Source: Nonomuraea harbinensis
Lineage (GTDB): Bacteria; Actinomycetota; Actinomycetes; Streptosporangiales; Streptosporangiaceae
Assembly (NCBI RefSeq): GCF_019396385.1
Contig: NZ_JAHKRN010000007.1
Coordinates: forward strand, 124,001-188,000
DNA: 64,000 bases
Reading direction: 5' to 3'
Under the pieces are notes generated by a model. It searched no databases, had not been told where the DNA came from, and worked only from the letters and a program-made list of their open reading frames with translations. This document shows positions 8,641 to 18,050 of the stretch, one piece after another. Numbering within the stretch: the first letter of the stretch is position 1; every line of letters begins with the position of its first letter. Position numbers and translations under genes: made by a program.

Positions 8641-8688
8641 GGCCGGGGGCGGTGCGCCCCCGGCCGGTCGCCGGCTGGTCAGCCGGCG
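8641..8688 (-). terminator. double hairpin after the solute-binding protein gene (attenuator-like)
   Basis: Two consecutive perfect inverted repeats lie between the SBP gene and the oxidoreductase gene. The first is an 11-bp stem with 3-nt loop (8641-8665). The second is an 8-bp stem with 4-nt loop (8669-8688) that includes the SBP stop codon. Such structures commonly stabilise abundant SBP mRNA and reduce read-through into downstream enzymes. No T-tract is present, so this is partial attenuation by inference. Confidence 0.55.
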
Positions 8689-9968
8689 ATGGCGGCGTTG
8701 GCCTCCTCCAGGAACTTCGCCGCGGCGGCGTCCGGAGTGGCCCTGCCGAACACGACCTCCTCGCTGGCGCGCTTGAGGATGTCCTCCATCTCCAGCGCGC
8801 CCTTCGGCGGCGCCTCGATCGGGCTCAGCTCGCTCTTGACCTCGTCGATGAAGGCCAGGGTCTTCTGGTCGGCGGGCGGGAGCTTGTCCTTGACGGCGGC
8901 GAGCACCTTGGAGTTGGTGGGCAGGCCGCGGTCGCTCAGCAGGATGCCGGCCGCGTCGGGGTCGTTGACCAGGAAGTCGATGAACTTGCCTGCGGCGTCC
9001 GCCTGCTCGGTCTTGGCCGAGGCGGCGTAGAACATGGCGGGCTGCAGGAACATGCCGCTGGTCGTGGCGCCCTCCAGCTTCGGCATCCGCAGCAGCGTCA
9101 TCTCCTGGCCGGACGACTTGCTCAAGGCGTTGAGCTGGTTGCTCCACCACATGCCCAGGGCGCCCTCGTTGGTGCCGAGGAGCGACTGCTCGGGGCCGGT
9201 GGCGCCGATCTCCGCGCTCTTGGCGGCGTCGGGCGAGCCCTTGGTCTCGATGAGCTTCTGGTGGATTCCCCACCAGGACTTCAGCGTGTCGACGGACATG
9301 CCGATCTTGGTGCCGTCGTAGAACTTCTCGCCGCGCTGGGCCGCGTAGATCTGCAGCCAGGCGGGGTTGAAGTTGTACTCGGCGCCGGTGGCGGAGCCCG
9401 TGGCCGAGATCTCCTGGGCCAGCGCGGCCCACTGGTCCCAGGTCCAGCTCGTGTCCTCGGGCAGCTCCTTCTTGGCTTTCTCCAGCGCCGCCGGGTTGGC
9501 GACCATGGAGAACGCGTTGACGCCGGTCGGGATGGCGTACTGCTTGCCGTCGATCTGGCCGCTCGACAGGACCTGCTGGTCGAGGTCCGCGGTGGGCAGC
9601 TTGCCGGCCAGGTCCATCAGCGCGCCGCGGCCGGCGTACTCGCTGAGGCCGCGGATCTCGATGCTCAGCACGTCAGGCGCGTCGTTGGCGGCTACCTTGG
9701 TGGCGAGCTTCTCGTAGTAGCTGTCCCAGTTGGAGAAGTCGCCCTCGACGTCGATCGTCGGGTTCTTCTCCTCGAACTTCTGGATGGCCTGGTCGGTCAG
9801 CTTCTGCCGGGCGTCGCTGCCCCAGTAGGCGAAGGTGATCGACACCTTGCCGCCGTCGCCACCGCCGCCTCCTCCTTCGCCGCCGTCGCCGCTGCCGCAG
9901 GCGGCCGCGGTCAGCATGGCCGCCGACAGCGCGGCGACCCACATCGTCTTACGAGAGCCGAGTTTCAC
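8679..9968 (-). CDS. CUT1 carbohydrate ABC transporter, solute-binding lipoprotein
   Basis: 429 aa. The N-terminus is a lipoprotein signal: positive 'MKLGSRKTM', hydrophobic 'WVAALSAAMLTAAA' and lipobox Cys24 before a Gly/Asp-rich linker. The mature part is family-1 extracellular sugar-binding ('ITFAYWGSD', 'FEEKNPTIDVEGDF', 'VDTLKSWWGIHQ', 'AAGKFIDFLVND'). It is lipid-anchored on the outer membrane face and delivers ligand to the permease pair encoded just upstream (10009-11848). No ATPase gene is present, as is usual for actinobacterial CUT1 systems that share an MsiK-type ATPase. That sharing is established for the family, not shown here. Confidence 0.93.
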   Translation of the reverse strand: MKLGSRKTMWVAALSAAMLTAAACGSGDGGEGGGGGGDGGKVSITFAYWGSDARQKLTDQAIQKFEEKNPTIDVEGDFSNWDSYYEKLATKVAANDAPDVLSIEIRGLSEYAGRGALMDLAGKLPTADLDQQVLSSGQIDGKQYAIPTGVNAFSMVANPAALEKAKKELPEDTSWTWDQWAALAQEISATGSATGAEYNFNPAWLQIYAAQRGEKFYDGTKIGMSVDTLKSWWGIHQKLIETKGSPDAAKSAEIGATGPEQSLLGTNEGALGMWWSNQLNALSKSSGQEMTLLRMPKLEGATTSGMFLQPAMFYAASAKTEQADAAGKFIDFLVNDPDAAGILLSDRGLPTNSKVLAAVKDKLPPADQKTLAFIDEVKSELSPIEAPPKGALEMEDILKRASEEVVFGRATPDAAAAKFLEEANAAIAG

Positions 9969-10008
9969 AGCTCTACCTCCTCTTGGGGTTACAGGGGGTG
10001 AAGAGGAA

Positions 10009-10878
10009 CTACTTCAGGCCAGTGGTCGCCATCCCGCGGATCAGGTACTTCTGTCCCGCCAGGAAGAACCCGAAGATCGGCCCGAGCGACACGATGGACA
10101 TCGCGAACATCGGACCCCAGGACGACTCTCCGCTGGAGTCCAGGAACTGCCGCAGCGCCACGGCCACCGTGAGGTTGTCGGAGTTGGTGAGGTACAGGTT
10201 CTGGCTGAAGAAGTCGTTCCACGTCCAGATGAAGGTGAAGATGCCGGTCGTCGCCAGCGCCGGCATGCACAGCGGCAGGATGACCTGCAGGAAGATCCGC
10301 CAGTAGCCCGCCCCGTCGATGGCCGCGGCCTCGTCCAGCTCCCGTGGCAGCGTCCGGATGAACTGCACCATCAGGAAGATGAAGAACGCGTCCGTGGCCA
10401 GGAACTTGGGCACCACCAGCGGCCAGATCGTGTTGATCCAGTCCATGTTGGCGAACACGATGTACTGCGGCACGACGGTCACGTGGTAGGGCAGCATGAT
10501 CGAGCCCAGCATGATGGCGAACCACACCTTCTTCAGGGGGAAGTTCAGCCGGGCGAAGGCGTAGGCGGCCAGGGAGCAGGCGACCAGGTTGGCCGCCACG
10601 GACAGTCCCGTGATGACGGCCGAGTTCCACAGGTAGTAGCCGAAGCTGTGCTTGAGCGCCGTCCAGCCGTCGCTGTAGTTGTCCAGCGTGACCGCGCTGG
10701 GCCACAGGCCGGGCTCGCGGAAGATGAGGTCCTCCGGCTTCAGCGAGCTGGAGATCATCCACAGCAGCGGATAGAGCATGATCAGGCCGAAGCCGATCAG
10801 CAACGCGTGCTTGAGCAGCCGGCTGCCCCGCGGTAGCGGGCGGAACAGGAACGGCACCCGGTTACTTCGTGTCGCCAT
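10009..10878 (-). CDS. CUT1 ABC transporter permease (MalG type)
   Basis: 289 aa with six predicted membrane segments, beginning 'LLKHALLIGFGLIMLYPLLWMI'. The EAA loop for ATPase docking is 'DEAAAIDGAGYWRIFLQVILP', the cytoplasmic signature of MalG-like permeases. Start overlaps the end of the MalF-type gene by 17 bp. With the 10862 permease it forms the heterodimeric channel of the importer. Confidence 0.93.
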   Translation of the reverse strand: MATRSNRVPFLFRPLPRGSRLLKHALLIGFGLIMLYPLLWMISSSLKPEDLIFREPGLWPSAVTLDNYSDGWTALKHSFGYYLWNSAVITGLSVAANLVACSLAAYAFARLNFPLKKVWFAIMLGSIMLPYHVTVVPQYIVFANMDWINTIWPLVVPKFLATDAFFIFLMVQFIRTLPRELDEAAAIDGAGYWRIFLQVILPLCMPALATTGIFTFIWTWNDFFSQNLYLTNSDNLTVAVALRQFLDSSGESSWGPMFAMSIVSLGPIFGFFLAGQKYLIRGMATTGLK

Positions 10879-11848
10879 AGAAGACCCAATACTTCGACGC
10901 GAGGAAGTTCACGCCGGTCAGTCCGGCGATGAGGAGCAGGAGGACCCACGCCATGGCGGCCGCGTAGCCCATCTCGTAGCTCTTGAAGCCCTTCAGGTAG
11001 AGGTAGAGCGTGTAGAAGAGCGTGGAGTCGACCGGTCCTCCGCTGCCGCCGCTGACGATGAACGACTGCGTGAACGACTGGAAGGACTTGATGACTTCGA
11101 GTACGAGGTTGAAGAAGATGATCGGCGTGAGCAGCGGCAGCGTGATCGAGCGGAACTGGCGGAGCTTGGTTGCCCCGTCGACCGCGGCCGCCTCGTAGTA
11201 GCTCTGCGGGATCTGCCGGAGTCCGGCGAGGAAGATCACCATGGGCGCGCCGAACGTCCACACGTGCAGGAGGATCAGCGTGCCGAGGGCGGTGTCCGGG
11301 TCGGACACCCAGCCGGGCCCCTCGATGTCGAAGATCGCGAGAACGGCGTTGACCAGGCCGTCGGTGCCGAAGATCTTCCGCCACAGGATGGCGATGGCCA
11401 CGCTCCCGCCCAGCAGCGAGGGCAGGTAGTAGATGGAGCGGTAGAACGACAGCCCGCGCAGGCCCCGGTCGAGCGCGAGCGCCAGCGCCAGCGCGAAGGC
11501 GAGCTGCATGGGCACCGACACGACCACGTAGATGGTGGTGACCTTGAGCGACTGGATGAACCGGGTGTCCTCGAAGAACAGCTTCGAGTAGTTGTCCCAG
11601 CCCACCCACTGGGCCTCTTCCAGCAGGCTGTAGTCGGTGAACGACAGGTACAGCGAGGCCAGGATCGGCCCCACGGTGATCAGGAACAGGCCGACGAACC
11701 ACGGCGCGAGGAAGACGTACGCGGTGCGGGCCTCCCGGCGCCTGTGGACGTTCGCATAGGTCGTCCGGCGGCGACGCCCCGGGGGTCGAGCGGCCTCCCG
11801 CGGGGCGGCGGGGGGTCGCTCCGGGGTGACAGAGATTGATTCGGACAT
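10862..11848 (-). CDS. CUT1 ABC transporter permease (MalF type)
   Basis: 328 aa. A basic, Pro/Arg-rich N-terminus of about 45 residues precedes six membrane segments starting at 'TAYVFLAPWFVGLFLITVGP'. The EAA motif is 'SYYEAAAVDGATKLRQFRSI'. It is the first gene of the transporter operon; the RBS GGAAGAGGG lies just upstream of the ATG at 11848. The substrate is presumably the sugar or sugar acid handled by the neighbouring enzymes. Confidence 0.93.
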   Translation of the reverse strand: MSESISVTPERPPAAPREAARPPGRRRRTTYANVHRRREARTAYVFLAPWFVGLFLITVGPILASLYLSFTDYSLLEEAQWVGWDNYSKLFFEDTRFIQSLKVTTIYVVVSVPMQLAFALALALALDRGLRGLSFYRSIYYLPSLLGGSVAIAILWRKIFGTDGLVNAVLAIFDIEGPGWVSDPDTALGTLILLHVWTFGAPMVIFLAGLRQIPQSYYEAAAVDGATKLRQFRSITLPLLTPIIFFNLVLEVIKSFQSFTQSFIVSGGSGGPVDSTLFYTLYLYLKGFKSYEMGYAAAMAWVLLLLIAGLTGVNFLASKYWVFYGDTK

Positions 11849-11898
11849 ACATCCCTCTTCCAGGCCCAGCCCGGCACGGCGGGATCGGATAGCGCATT

Positions 11899-12057
11899 CC
11901 TATAAGGAGGCGAAAAGTTTCGTCAACCCTTTGCAGGTGTTACAAAGCCGTTACCGATATATCGCTAAGTGAATAATGCCTGCTCAGAGGGGAGATGGAG
12001 CTGGATACGCGTTCTTAACATTTTCGCTCTGACCCATCTCCACTACAACCGGTTGCA
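11899..12057 (-). promoter_or_regulatory. promoter and distal LacI-type operator of the transporter operon
   Basis: On the minus strand TTGACG (plus 11921-11926) and TATAGG (plus 11899-11904), 16 bp apart, form a candidate promoter 50-75 bp upstream of the permease gene. About 120 bp further out lies TACAACCGGTTGCA (12044-12057). It shares CAACCGGTTG with the operator at 1438-1451. The remaining 11849-12134 interval contains no gene. Confidence 0.6.
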
Positions 12058-12088
12058 CTTAGCGGCGGAAGAGTCCGGGCATGCCAAC

Positions 12089-12119
12089 AGCCGCCCTGAC
12101 CTGATCGGTCGGGGCGGCT
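12089..12119 (-). terminator. terminator after udh
   Basis: A 13-bp stem (12089-12101 with 12107-12119, one G-U pair) and 5-nt loop, 16 nt beyond the stop of the uronate dehydrogenase gene on the minus strand. Confidence 0.7.
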
Positions 12120-12134
12120 ATCGAGCAGAAACGC

Positions 12135-12929
12135 TCACCAGGAGCCGCCGAGCTCCTTCAAGGTGAAGACTCCGCCGACCCGGTCGTGCAACGGGTCGCT
12201 CAGGTCCGGCTCGCCCTGCTCGGCGATGATCTCCGCGGCGTACGACTCGGAGCTGTCGCGCGACTCGTACCCGATGGCCTCCGCCTCCTTCAGCGACCAC
12301 CACCTGCGGGCGTTGTCGGAGACGCCCCACACGACGTGGAAGCCGGTCGCCGTCAGCGCGGCCTCCACCAGCCGGGCCAGGTCGTCCGGCGAGATCCAGG
12401 TGGCCAGGCCGCGGGTGTCGGCGGAGCGCTCGTTGCAGGTGCCGAGCCTGATGGCGGTCACGTGCATGCCGAACCTGTCGTGGTAGAGGCTGCCCAGCCC
12501 CTCCATCACGAGCTTGCTCACGCCGTAGTACGTGTCGGGGCGCGGGAAGGCGTAGTCGGCCAGCTCCCCGCCGGAGGGCGGCCGGGTGTGGAAGCCGGCG
12601 GCGTGGTGGCTGCTCATCAGCACCACGTGCCCGACCCCCGCCGCGCGGGCGGCCTCCATGAGCACGTAGGTGCCGTCCATGTTGGCCCGCACGATGTCGG
12701 CCCACGGGTGCTCGCGGCTCTGGCCGCCGAGGTGGAGCACCGCGTCGACGTCCCGCATCGCGGCGGCCATGGCCAGTTCGTCGGTGAGGTCGGCCACGGC
12801 CAGCTCCTCGCCGGGTCCGGTTTCGAGCGGCGCCAGGTCCGACAGGCGCAGCGTCCGGCCGTCACGGGCGAGACGGGGACGGAGCAGCGTGCCGACTTTC
12901 CCTGCGGCGCCGGTCATGAGAATGCGCAT
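12135..12929 (-). CDS. udh: uronate dehydrogenase
   Basis: 264 aa from ATG 12929 (a GTG at 12944 would add five residues; family N-termini begin 'M-[KR]-x-L-[VM]-TGAAG'). It oxidises D-glucuronate or D-galacturonate with NAD+ to the aldarolactone (EC 1.1.1.203). Family-diagnostic segments are 'TGAAGKVG' (residues 6-13), 'VLHLGGQS', 'LMSSHHAAGFH', the catalytic 'YYGVSK' (Tyr135, Lys139), 'RLGTCNE', 'LATWISPDDL' and 'WWSL'. All match characterised Udh proteins of Agrobacterium and Pseudomonas type as I recall them. With glucarate dehydratase at 19.6 kb and KDG dehydratase at 17.0 kb it completes the oxidative uronate pathway. Confidence 0.88.
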   Translation of the reverse strand: MRILMTGAAGKVGTLLRPRLARDGRTLRLSDLAPLETGPGEELAVADLTDELAMAAAMRDVDAVLHLGGQSREHPWADIVRANMDGTYVLMEAARAAGVGHVVLMSSHHAAGFHTRPPSGGELADYAFPRPDTYYGVSKLVMEGLGSLYHDRFGMHVTAIRLGTCNERSADTRGLATWISPDDLARLVEAALTATGFHVVWGVSDNARRWWSLKEAEAIGYESRDSSESYAAEIIAEQGEPDLSDPLHDRVGGVFTLKELGGSW

Positions 12930-12938
12930 TCCCCCGTT

Positions 12939-12973
12939 GTACACAACACTGGCCCAGATTCACATTCTTGAAT
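12939..12973. promoter_or_regulatory. tandem 16-bp operator (site A), udh/SBP divergent region
   Basis: Two adjacent 16-bp elements start 19 bp apart: GTACACAACACTGGCC (12939-12954) and ATTCACATTCTTGAAT (12958-12973). The second has 5-bp inverted arms ATTCA/TGAAT around 6 nt. The whole 35 bp matches site B at 19569-19603 at 25 positions with identical spacing. It lies just upstream of the udh start and overlaps the upstream edge of the SBP promoter. It is a likely binding site of the IclR protein encoded at 16233. Confidence 0.65.
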
Positions 12974-12974
12974 A

Positions 12975-13004
12975 TTGACCGTGATGTGTGTCACTGGTTA
13001 CTTT
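12975..13004 (+). promoter_or_regulatory. promoter of the 13063-16162 transporter operon
   Basis: TTGACC (12975-12980), 18 bp, TACTTT (12999-13004). The tandem operator abuts the -35 and another operator-like palindrome follows at 13034. Assignment by inspection. Confidence 0.55.
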
Positions 13005-13033
13005 CTTCAAGACTCGCCCACATCCACGACACT

Positions 13034-13049
13034 TGTCACATATGTGAAC
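13034..13049. promoter_or_regulatory. operator-like palindrome before the SBP gene
   Basis: TGTCACATATGTGAAC contains the perfect 12-bp palindrome TCACATATGTGA (13036-13047). Its reverse complement shares the first nine bases GTTCACATA with the element at 19588-19603. It lies 14 nt upstream of the SBP start, so binding here could block transcription or translation. Confidence 0.55.
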
Positions 13050-13062
13050 AGGAGGCGGTCTT

Positions 13063-14376
13063 ATGTCACGTCGTCTGCTCGGGGTCGCGCTGGCCACGAC
13101 CCTGGCCGTTACGCTGACAGGCTGCGGCTCCGGGGGAACAAGCTCAAGCACGGACGACGCGCTGGAGATCTGGATCAGGCAGGCGCCCGATTCGGAGTCG
13201 GCCAAGACAGCGCAGCGCCTCGCCGAGGCGTTCACCAAGGCCAGCGGGATCCAGACCAAGGTGGTCGCCCTCTTCGACGACTTCGAGACCAAGCTGCAGC
13301 AGCAGGCGGCGCAGCGCGATCTGCCCGACATCGTCATCAACGACACCGCCCAGATCGGCAACATGCAGACCCAGGGCTGGCTGACCGAGGTCGACCGGGC
13401 TTCCCTGGCGGGCGGCGACAAGGTCTCCGACCTCGCATGGAAGGCCGCCACCGCGAGCGACGGCAAGACCTGGGCGGCCCCGTTCTCCGCGCAGGCCTTC
13501 GCCATCATCGCCCGCAAGGACTGGCGCGAGAAGGTCGGCATGGAGATCCCCCAGACCTGGGAGGACCTCGCCGCGCTGGCCACCGCCTTCACCGAGAAGG
13601 ACCCCGACGGCAACGGCGAGAACGACACCGCCGGCTTCGTCATCCCGGCGAGCACCAAGCGCGGCTACGCGTCCTGGTACGCCTCCTCGTTCATCTACGG
13701 CAACGGCGGCGACTTCGTCTCCCCGTCAGGTTCCGGCACGTTCGCCTCCGCCATGAGCGACCCCAAGGCCGTCGAGGCGGTGCAGTTCCTCCAGGACCAG
13801 TTCTGCAAGACCAAGACCGTCAACCCGGGCGCGGTCAGCAACGACACCACGGTCACCCACGAGGTGTTCGAGAAGGGCCAGGGCGGCATCTATCTGACCG
13901 GCCCGTACGTGCTCGCCCGGTTCGTGGACAGCATCGGCACCGACAAGATCGAGGTCTACCCGGTGCCCAAGGGCCCGTCGGGCGGCCCCGGCACGCTGGG
14001 CGAGGGCGAGAACGTCTACCTGATGGCCGGATCGGGCAACACCGAGGGCCAGAAGAAGTTCGCCGAGTTCGCCATCTCCGCCGAAGGCCAGCGGATCGGC
14101 ATGAACAAGGACGCCAACGGCGCCATCGTCCGCCTGCCGGTCAGCTCCGAGGTCGACATGGCCGCCGAGCGCCAGGACCCGCGCTGGCAGGTGTTCCAGG
14201 ACGCCTACGCCGACGCCGTCTACGCCCACCCGGTGCCGAACTGGGCGCCGATCCGGCAGACCTCCGCCGACTCGATCAACACGGTGTGGGCCGACTGCGC
14301 CAAGGACGTCAAGGCGGAGATGGACGCGCTCAACACCAAGCTGACCCAGGAACTGCAGAGTCAAAAGGCATCATGA
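13063..14376 (+). CDS. CUT1 ABC transporter solute-binding lipoprotein (uronate/oligouronide uptake, inferred)
   Basis: 437 aa. Signal 'MSRRLLGVALATTLAVTLTGC' ends in lipobox Cys21. The mature protein is an extracellular sugar-binding family-1 protein ('ALEIWIRQAPDSESAKTAQR', 'AFTKASGIQTKVVALFDDF', 'NWAPIRQTSADSINTVWADC'). RBS AGGAGG lies 6 nt before the ATG. It heads a three-gene importer operon with ATGA overlaps and lies between udh and the IclR/kdgD genes, which suggests a uronate-type ligand. It is only distantly similar to the SBP at 8679. Confidence 0.9.
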   Translation: MSRRLLGVALATTLAVTLTGCGSGGTSSSTDDALEIWIRQAPDSESAKTAQRLAEAFTKASGIQTKVVALFDDFETKLQQQAAQRDLPDIVINDTAQIGNMQTQGWLTEVDRASLAGGDKVSDLAWKAATASDGKTWAAPFSAQAFAIIARKDWREKVGMEIPQTWEDLAALATAFTEKDPDGNGENDTAGFVIPASTKRGYASWYASSFIYGNGGDFVSPSGSGTFASAMSDPKAVEAVQFLQDQFCKTKTVNPGAVSNDTTVTHEVFEKGQGGIYLTGPYVLARFVDSIGTDKIEVYPVPKGPSGGPGTLGEGENVYLMAGSGNTEGQKKFAEFAISAEGQRIGMNKDANGAIVRLPVSSEVDMAAERQDPRWQVFQDAYADAVYAHPVPNWAPIRQTSADSINTVWADCAKDVKAEMDALNTKLTQELQSQKAS

Positions 14377-15298
14377 CCCCGACGCTGACCACGGCGCCGC
14401 CACCGCGGGCCGCCGCCCCCGGCCAGCCGCCCCGCCGGGCGCGCTGGCGGGGGCCGCTGGTCGCCTGGGCCTTCCTGGCGCCCGCCCTGCTGCTGTTCCT
14501 GTACTTCAAGTTCATCCCGATGTTCACCGGGCTGACGATGAGCCTCCAGGAGATCCGCTACATCGACAGCACCTGGGTCGGGCTGGACAACTACGCGACC
14601 ATTCTCACCGACGACGCCTTCCGCTCGGCGATCTGGCACAGCCTGGTGCTGGCGCTGGGCACCACGGCCGGCTCGATCGTGTTCGGGCTGGGCCTCGCGC
14701 TCCTGATCGAGGGGCCGGCCAGGTATCTGTGGTTCGTCAGGACCGCGGCCTTCCTGCCGGTCGTGGTCACCATGGCGGCCGTCGCCGAGGTGTGGCGGAT
14801 CATGTACCACCCGGGCGACACCGGCACGCTCAACATGATCCTCGGCTGGGTGGGGATCGCCCCGCAGCCCTTCCTGGCCGACGAGGACTCCTCGCTGCTG
14901 TCGATCATGGTCATGAACATCTGGCGCGGCACCCCGTACGACATGATGATCTTCCTGGCCGGGCTGGTCGGCATCGACCGCACGCTGTACGAGGCCGCGG
15001 CGGTGGACGGCGCGTCCACCTGGAGACGGCTGCGGCACATCACGCTGCCCGCGCTGCGGCCGGTGTTCTGGATCCTGTTCACGCTCGCCGCCATCCGCGG
15101 CCTGCGCGTGTTCGTCGAGGTGTACGTGCTCACCAACGGCGGGCCGAACGGCTCGTCCGAGGTGCTGATGACGCTCATCTACAAGCTCGGCTTCCAGACC
15201 GGCGAGCTGGGCATCGCCTCGGCGGGCGGGATCGTGCTGTTCGCGGCCACGCTCGTGCTCACCGTACTGGTCCAGCTCATGCGCAGGAGGCAGGCGGC

Positions 15299-15302
<4 letters not shown>
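14373..15302 (+). CDS. CUT1 ABC transporter permease (MalF type)
   Basis: 309 aa from the ATG at 14373, which overlaps the SBP stop (ATGA). A Pro/Arg-rich cytoplasmic leader of about 30 residues is followed by six membrane helices beginning 'PLVAWAFLAPALLLFLYF'. The EAA loop is 'LYEAAAVDGASTWRRLRHI'. It forms the channel with the next gene product. Confidence 0.92.
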
Positions 15303-16162
<860 letters not shown>

Positions 16163-16167
16163 CCTGT

Positions 16168-16183
16168 GTCCATGTATCTGGAC
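16168..16183. promoter_or_regulatory. operator-like palindrome upstream of the iclR gene
   Basis: GTCCATGTATCTGGAC has perfect 5-bp arms (GTCCA/TGGAC) around 6 nt. Its reverse complement matches 14 of 16 positions of the element at 19588-19603. Position 50 bp upstream of the IclR start suggests autoregulation. Confidence 0.62.
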
Positions 16184-16232
16184 GACATCCCATATCCTGA
16201 CACCCATAAGTCGCAGTCGAGATGGGACGATC

Positions 16233-16994
16233 ATGGAGCCGCAGCTGGTCAAGTCCGCCGAGCGGACCGTACGCATCCTGGAGGCCCTCGCCGCCGCCCC
16301 GGGCACGCTGACGCTGTCGGAGGTGCAACAGCTCACCGGGTTCCCGCGCAGCAGCCTGCACGCGCTGATGCGCACGCTGGTGGAGCTCAACTGGGTGGAG
16401 ACCGACGCCGCCCGGTCGGCCTTCGGCATCGGCCCGCACGCGCTGCTGACCGGGACCGCCTATCTGGACAAGGACCCGGCGCTGCCGTTCGCCCAGGCGA
16501 CGCTGGAGGACCTCAGGGAGGAGACCGGGCAGACCGCCCACTTCGCCCGCAGGGACGAGGCGCACGTCCTCTATCTGGCCACCCGCGAATCCCGCGACGC
16601 CCACCACATCATCCCCCGGGTGGGCAGGCGGCTGCCCGCCCACGTGACCGCGCTCGGCCAGGTGCTGCTCGCCCAGCTCACCGACGACGAGGTCAAGGCC
16701 CTGCTCCCCGACCCGCTGCCCGGCATCACCGACCACACGATCACCGACCTGGGCAAGCTGACCGGCGAGCTCGACCGGGTCCGCACCCGGGGCTGGGCGT
16801 ACGAACGCGAGCAGGGCACGTCGGGCGTGGCCTGCGTGGCCGTCACGGTCGACTACCGGATCCCGGCCACCGACGCGATCAGCTGCTCGATGCCGGCAGA
16901 CCTGCCGCCCGCCCAGATCGAGCGGGTCATCGAAGCGGTGATCACACACACCCACAAGCTGGCTGCCACTCTCCGGCGAGAGGGCATCCGGTAA
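16233..16994 (+). CDS. IclR-family transcriptional regulator
   Basis: 253 aa. The N-terminal winged helix begins 'SAERTVRILEALAAAPGTLT' with recognition helix 'GFPRSSLHALMRTL'. The C-terminal IclR effector domain carries 'LTGTAYLDKDPALPFAQ', 'VGRRLPAHVTALGQVLLAQL' and 'REQGTSGVACVAVTVDY'. IclR proteins sense small carbonyl or carboxylic acids. Sitting between importer and KDG dehydratase genes, it is the prime candidate regulator of the uronate regulon, whose 16-bp palindromic sites lie at 12.94, 13.03, 16.17 and 19.57 kb. Repressor or activator role cannot be decided from sequence. Confidence 0.92.
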   Translation: MEPQLVKSAERTVRILEALAAAPGTLTLSEVQQLTGFPRSSLHALMRTLVELNWVETDAARSAFGIGPHALLTGTAYLDKDPALPFAQATLEDLREETGQTAHFARRDEAHVLYLATRESRDAHHIIPRVGRRLPAHVTALGQVLLAQLTDDEVKALLPDPLPGITDHTITDLGKLTGELDRVRTRGWAYEREQGTSGVACVAVTVDYRIPATDAISCSMPADLPPAQIERVIEAVITHTHKLAATLRREGIR

Positions 16995-17006
16995 AAGGAG
17001 GCGCTG

Positions 17007-17912
17007 ATGCGGCTAGAAGGCGTTCTGTTCTTCCCGGTGACCCCGTTCGGTCCCGACGGCGAGGTGGCCGGGGAGACGCTCGGCCGGCACGTCGACGCCG
17101 GAGTCACGGCGGGAGCGGGAGGGGTGTTCACCGCGTGCGGGACGGGTGAGTTCAACGCCCTCGGCCCCGGCGACTACACCACCACGGTGCGGGCGTCCGT
17201 GGCCGCCGCGGGCGGGCGGGTGCCCGTCTTCGCGGGCGCGGGCGGCACACTTCCCGAAGCCAGGACGCTGGCCCGCACGGCCGCCGCGGAGGGCGCCGAC
17301 GGGCTGCTCATCATGCCCCCGTACCTGGTCAGCGCGCCGCCGGAAGGCCTGGTCGACTACGTTCGGGACGTCGCCCTGGCGGGCGGGCTGCCCGTCATCA
17401 TCTACCAGCGCAACAACGCCCGCTTCTCCCCCGCCGCCGTCGCCGAGCTGGCGCGGATGCCGGAGGTGATCGGGTTCAAGGACGGGCTGGGCGACCTCGA
17501 CCTGCTCCAGCGCATCATCCTGACCGTGCGCGAGTCGGCGGGGCCGGACTTCACGTTCTTCAACGGGCTGCCGACGGCCGAGCTGACCGTGCCCGCCTAC
17601 CGGGGGCTGGGGGTGAACCTCTACTCCAGCGCCGCGTTCGCGTTCGCCCCGGAGGTCGCGCTGGCCTTCTACCGGGCGATCACCTCCGGCGACGAGGAGC
17701 TGACCCGCCGCCTCTTGACGGGCTTCTACAAGCCCCTGGTGGAGCTGCGCGACCAGGTCCCGGGGTACGCGGTCTCGCTGGTCAAGGCCGGCGTACGGCT
17801 GCGCGGGCTGGACGTGGGCGGGGTACGGCCGCCCCTGGTCGACCCCGCACCGGAGCACGTGGCGGAGCTGGAGAAGATCATCGCCGCCGGCATGGAGATC
17901 ATCGGCGCCTGA
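17007..17912 (+). CDS. kdgD: 5-dehydro-4-deoxyglucarate dehydratase
   Basis: 301 aa, 12 nt after iclR, with RBS AAAAGGAGG just upstream. DHDPS-superfamily barrel with 'GVLFFPVTPF', 'CGTGEFNALG', Tyr133 in 'IIYQR' and Schiff-base Lys158 in 'GFKDGLGD'. It converts 5-dehydro-4-deoxy-D-glucarate to 2,5-dioxopentanoate, CO2 and water (EC 4.2.1.41). Partner genes (glucarate dehydratase, 2,5-dioxovalerate dehydrogenase, uronate dehydrogenase) are all in the same cluster, which makes this assignment stronger than for its paralogue at 2367. Confidence 0.9.
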   Translation: MRLEGVLFFPVTPFGPDGEVAGETLGRHVDAGVTAGAGGVFTACGTGEFNALGPGDYTTTVRASVAAAGGRVPVFAGAGGTLPEARTLARTAAAEGADGLLIMPPYLVSAPPEGLVDYVRDVALAGGLPVIIYQRNNARFSPAAVAELARMPEVIGFKDGLGDLDLLQRIILTVRESAGPDFTFFNGLPTAELTVPAYRGLGVNLYSSAAFAFAPEVALAFYRAITSGDEELTRRLLTGFYKPLVELRDQVPGYAVSLVKAGVRLRGLDVGGVRPPLVDPAPEHVAELEKIIAAGMEIIGA

Positions 17913-17917
17913 CCCGT

Positions 17918-17956
17918 CCCCCACCGCGTGAGGGTCATGCCCTCCCGCGGTGGGGG
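17918..17956. terminator. bidirectional terminator between kdgD and aldehyde dehydrogenase
   Basis: An 11-bp perfect outer stem (17918-17928 with 17946-17956) and a 5-bp inner stem (17930-17934 with 17940-17944) around a 5-nt loop. It follows kdgD by 5 nt and serves the converging gene 94 nt away. The rest of 17957-18050 shows nothing else. Confidence 0.78.
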
Positions 17957-18050
17957 TAGCCGGCTCCTGACCGGCGGACACGTCGCACACCCGGGGCCGC
18001 CGGGAGGACCGAGCCTCCCTGCGACCGCGGCGCCCACCTGGGCCGCCGTT

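Noticed and set aside
13034..13049. CRP-type site
   Set aside because: TCACATATGTGA has the arms inverted relative to TGTGA-N6-TCACA and matches the local IclR-type elements better.
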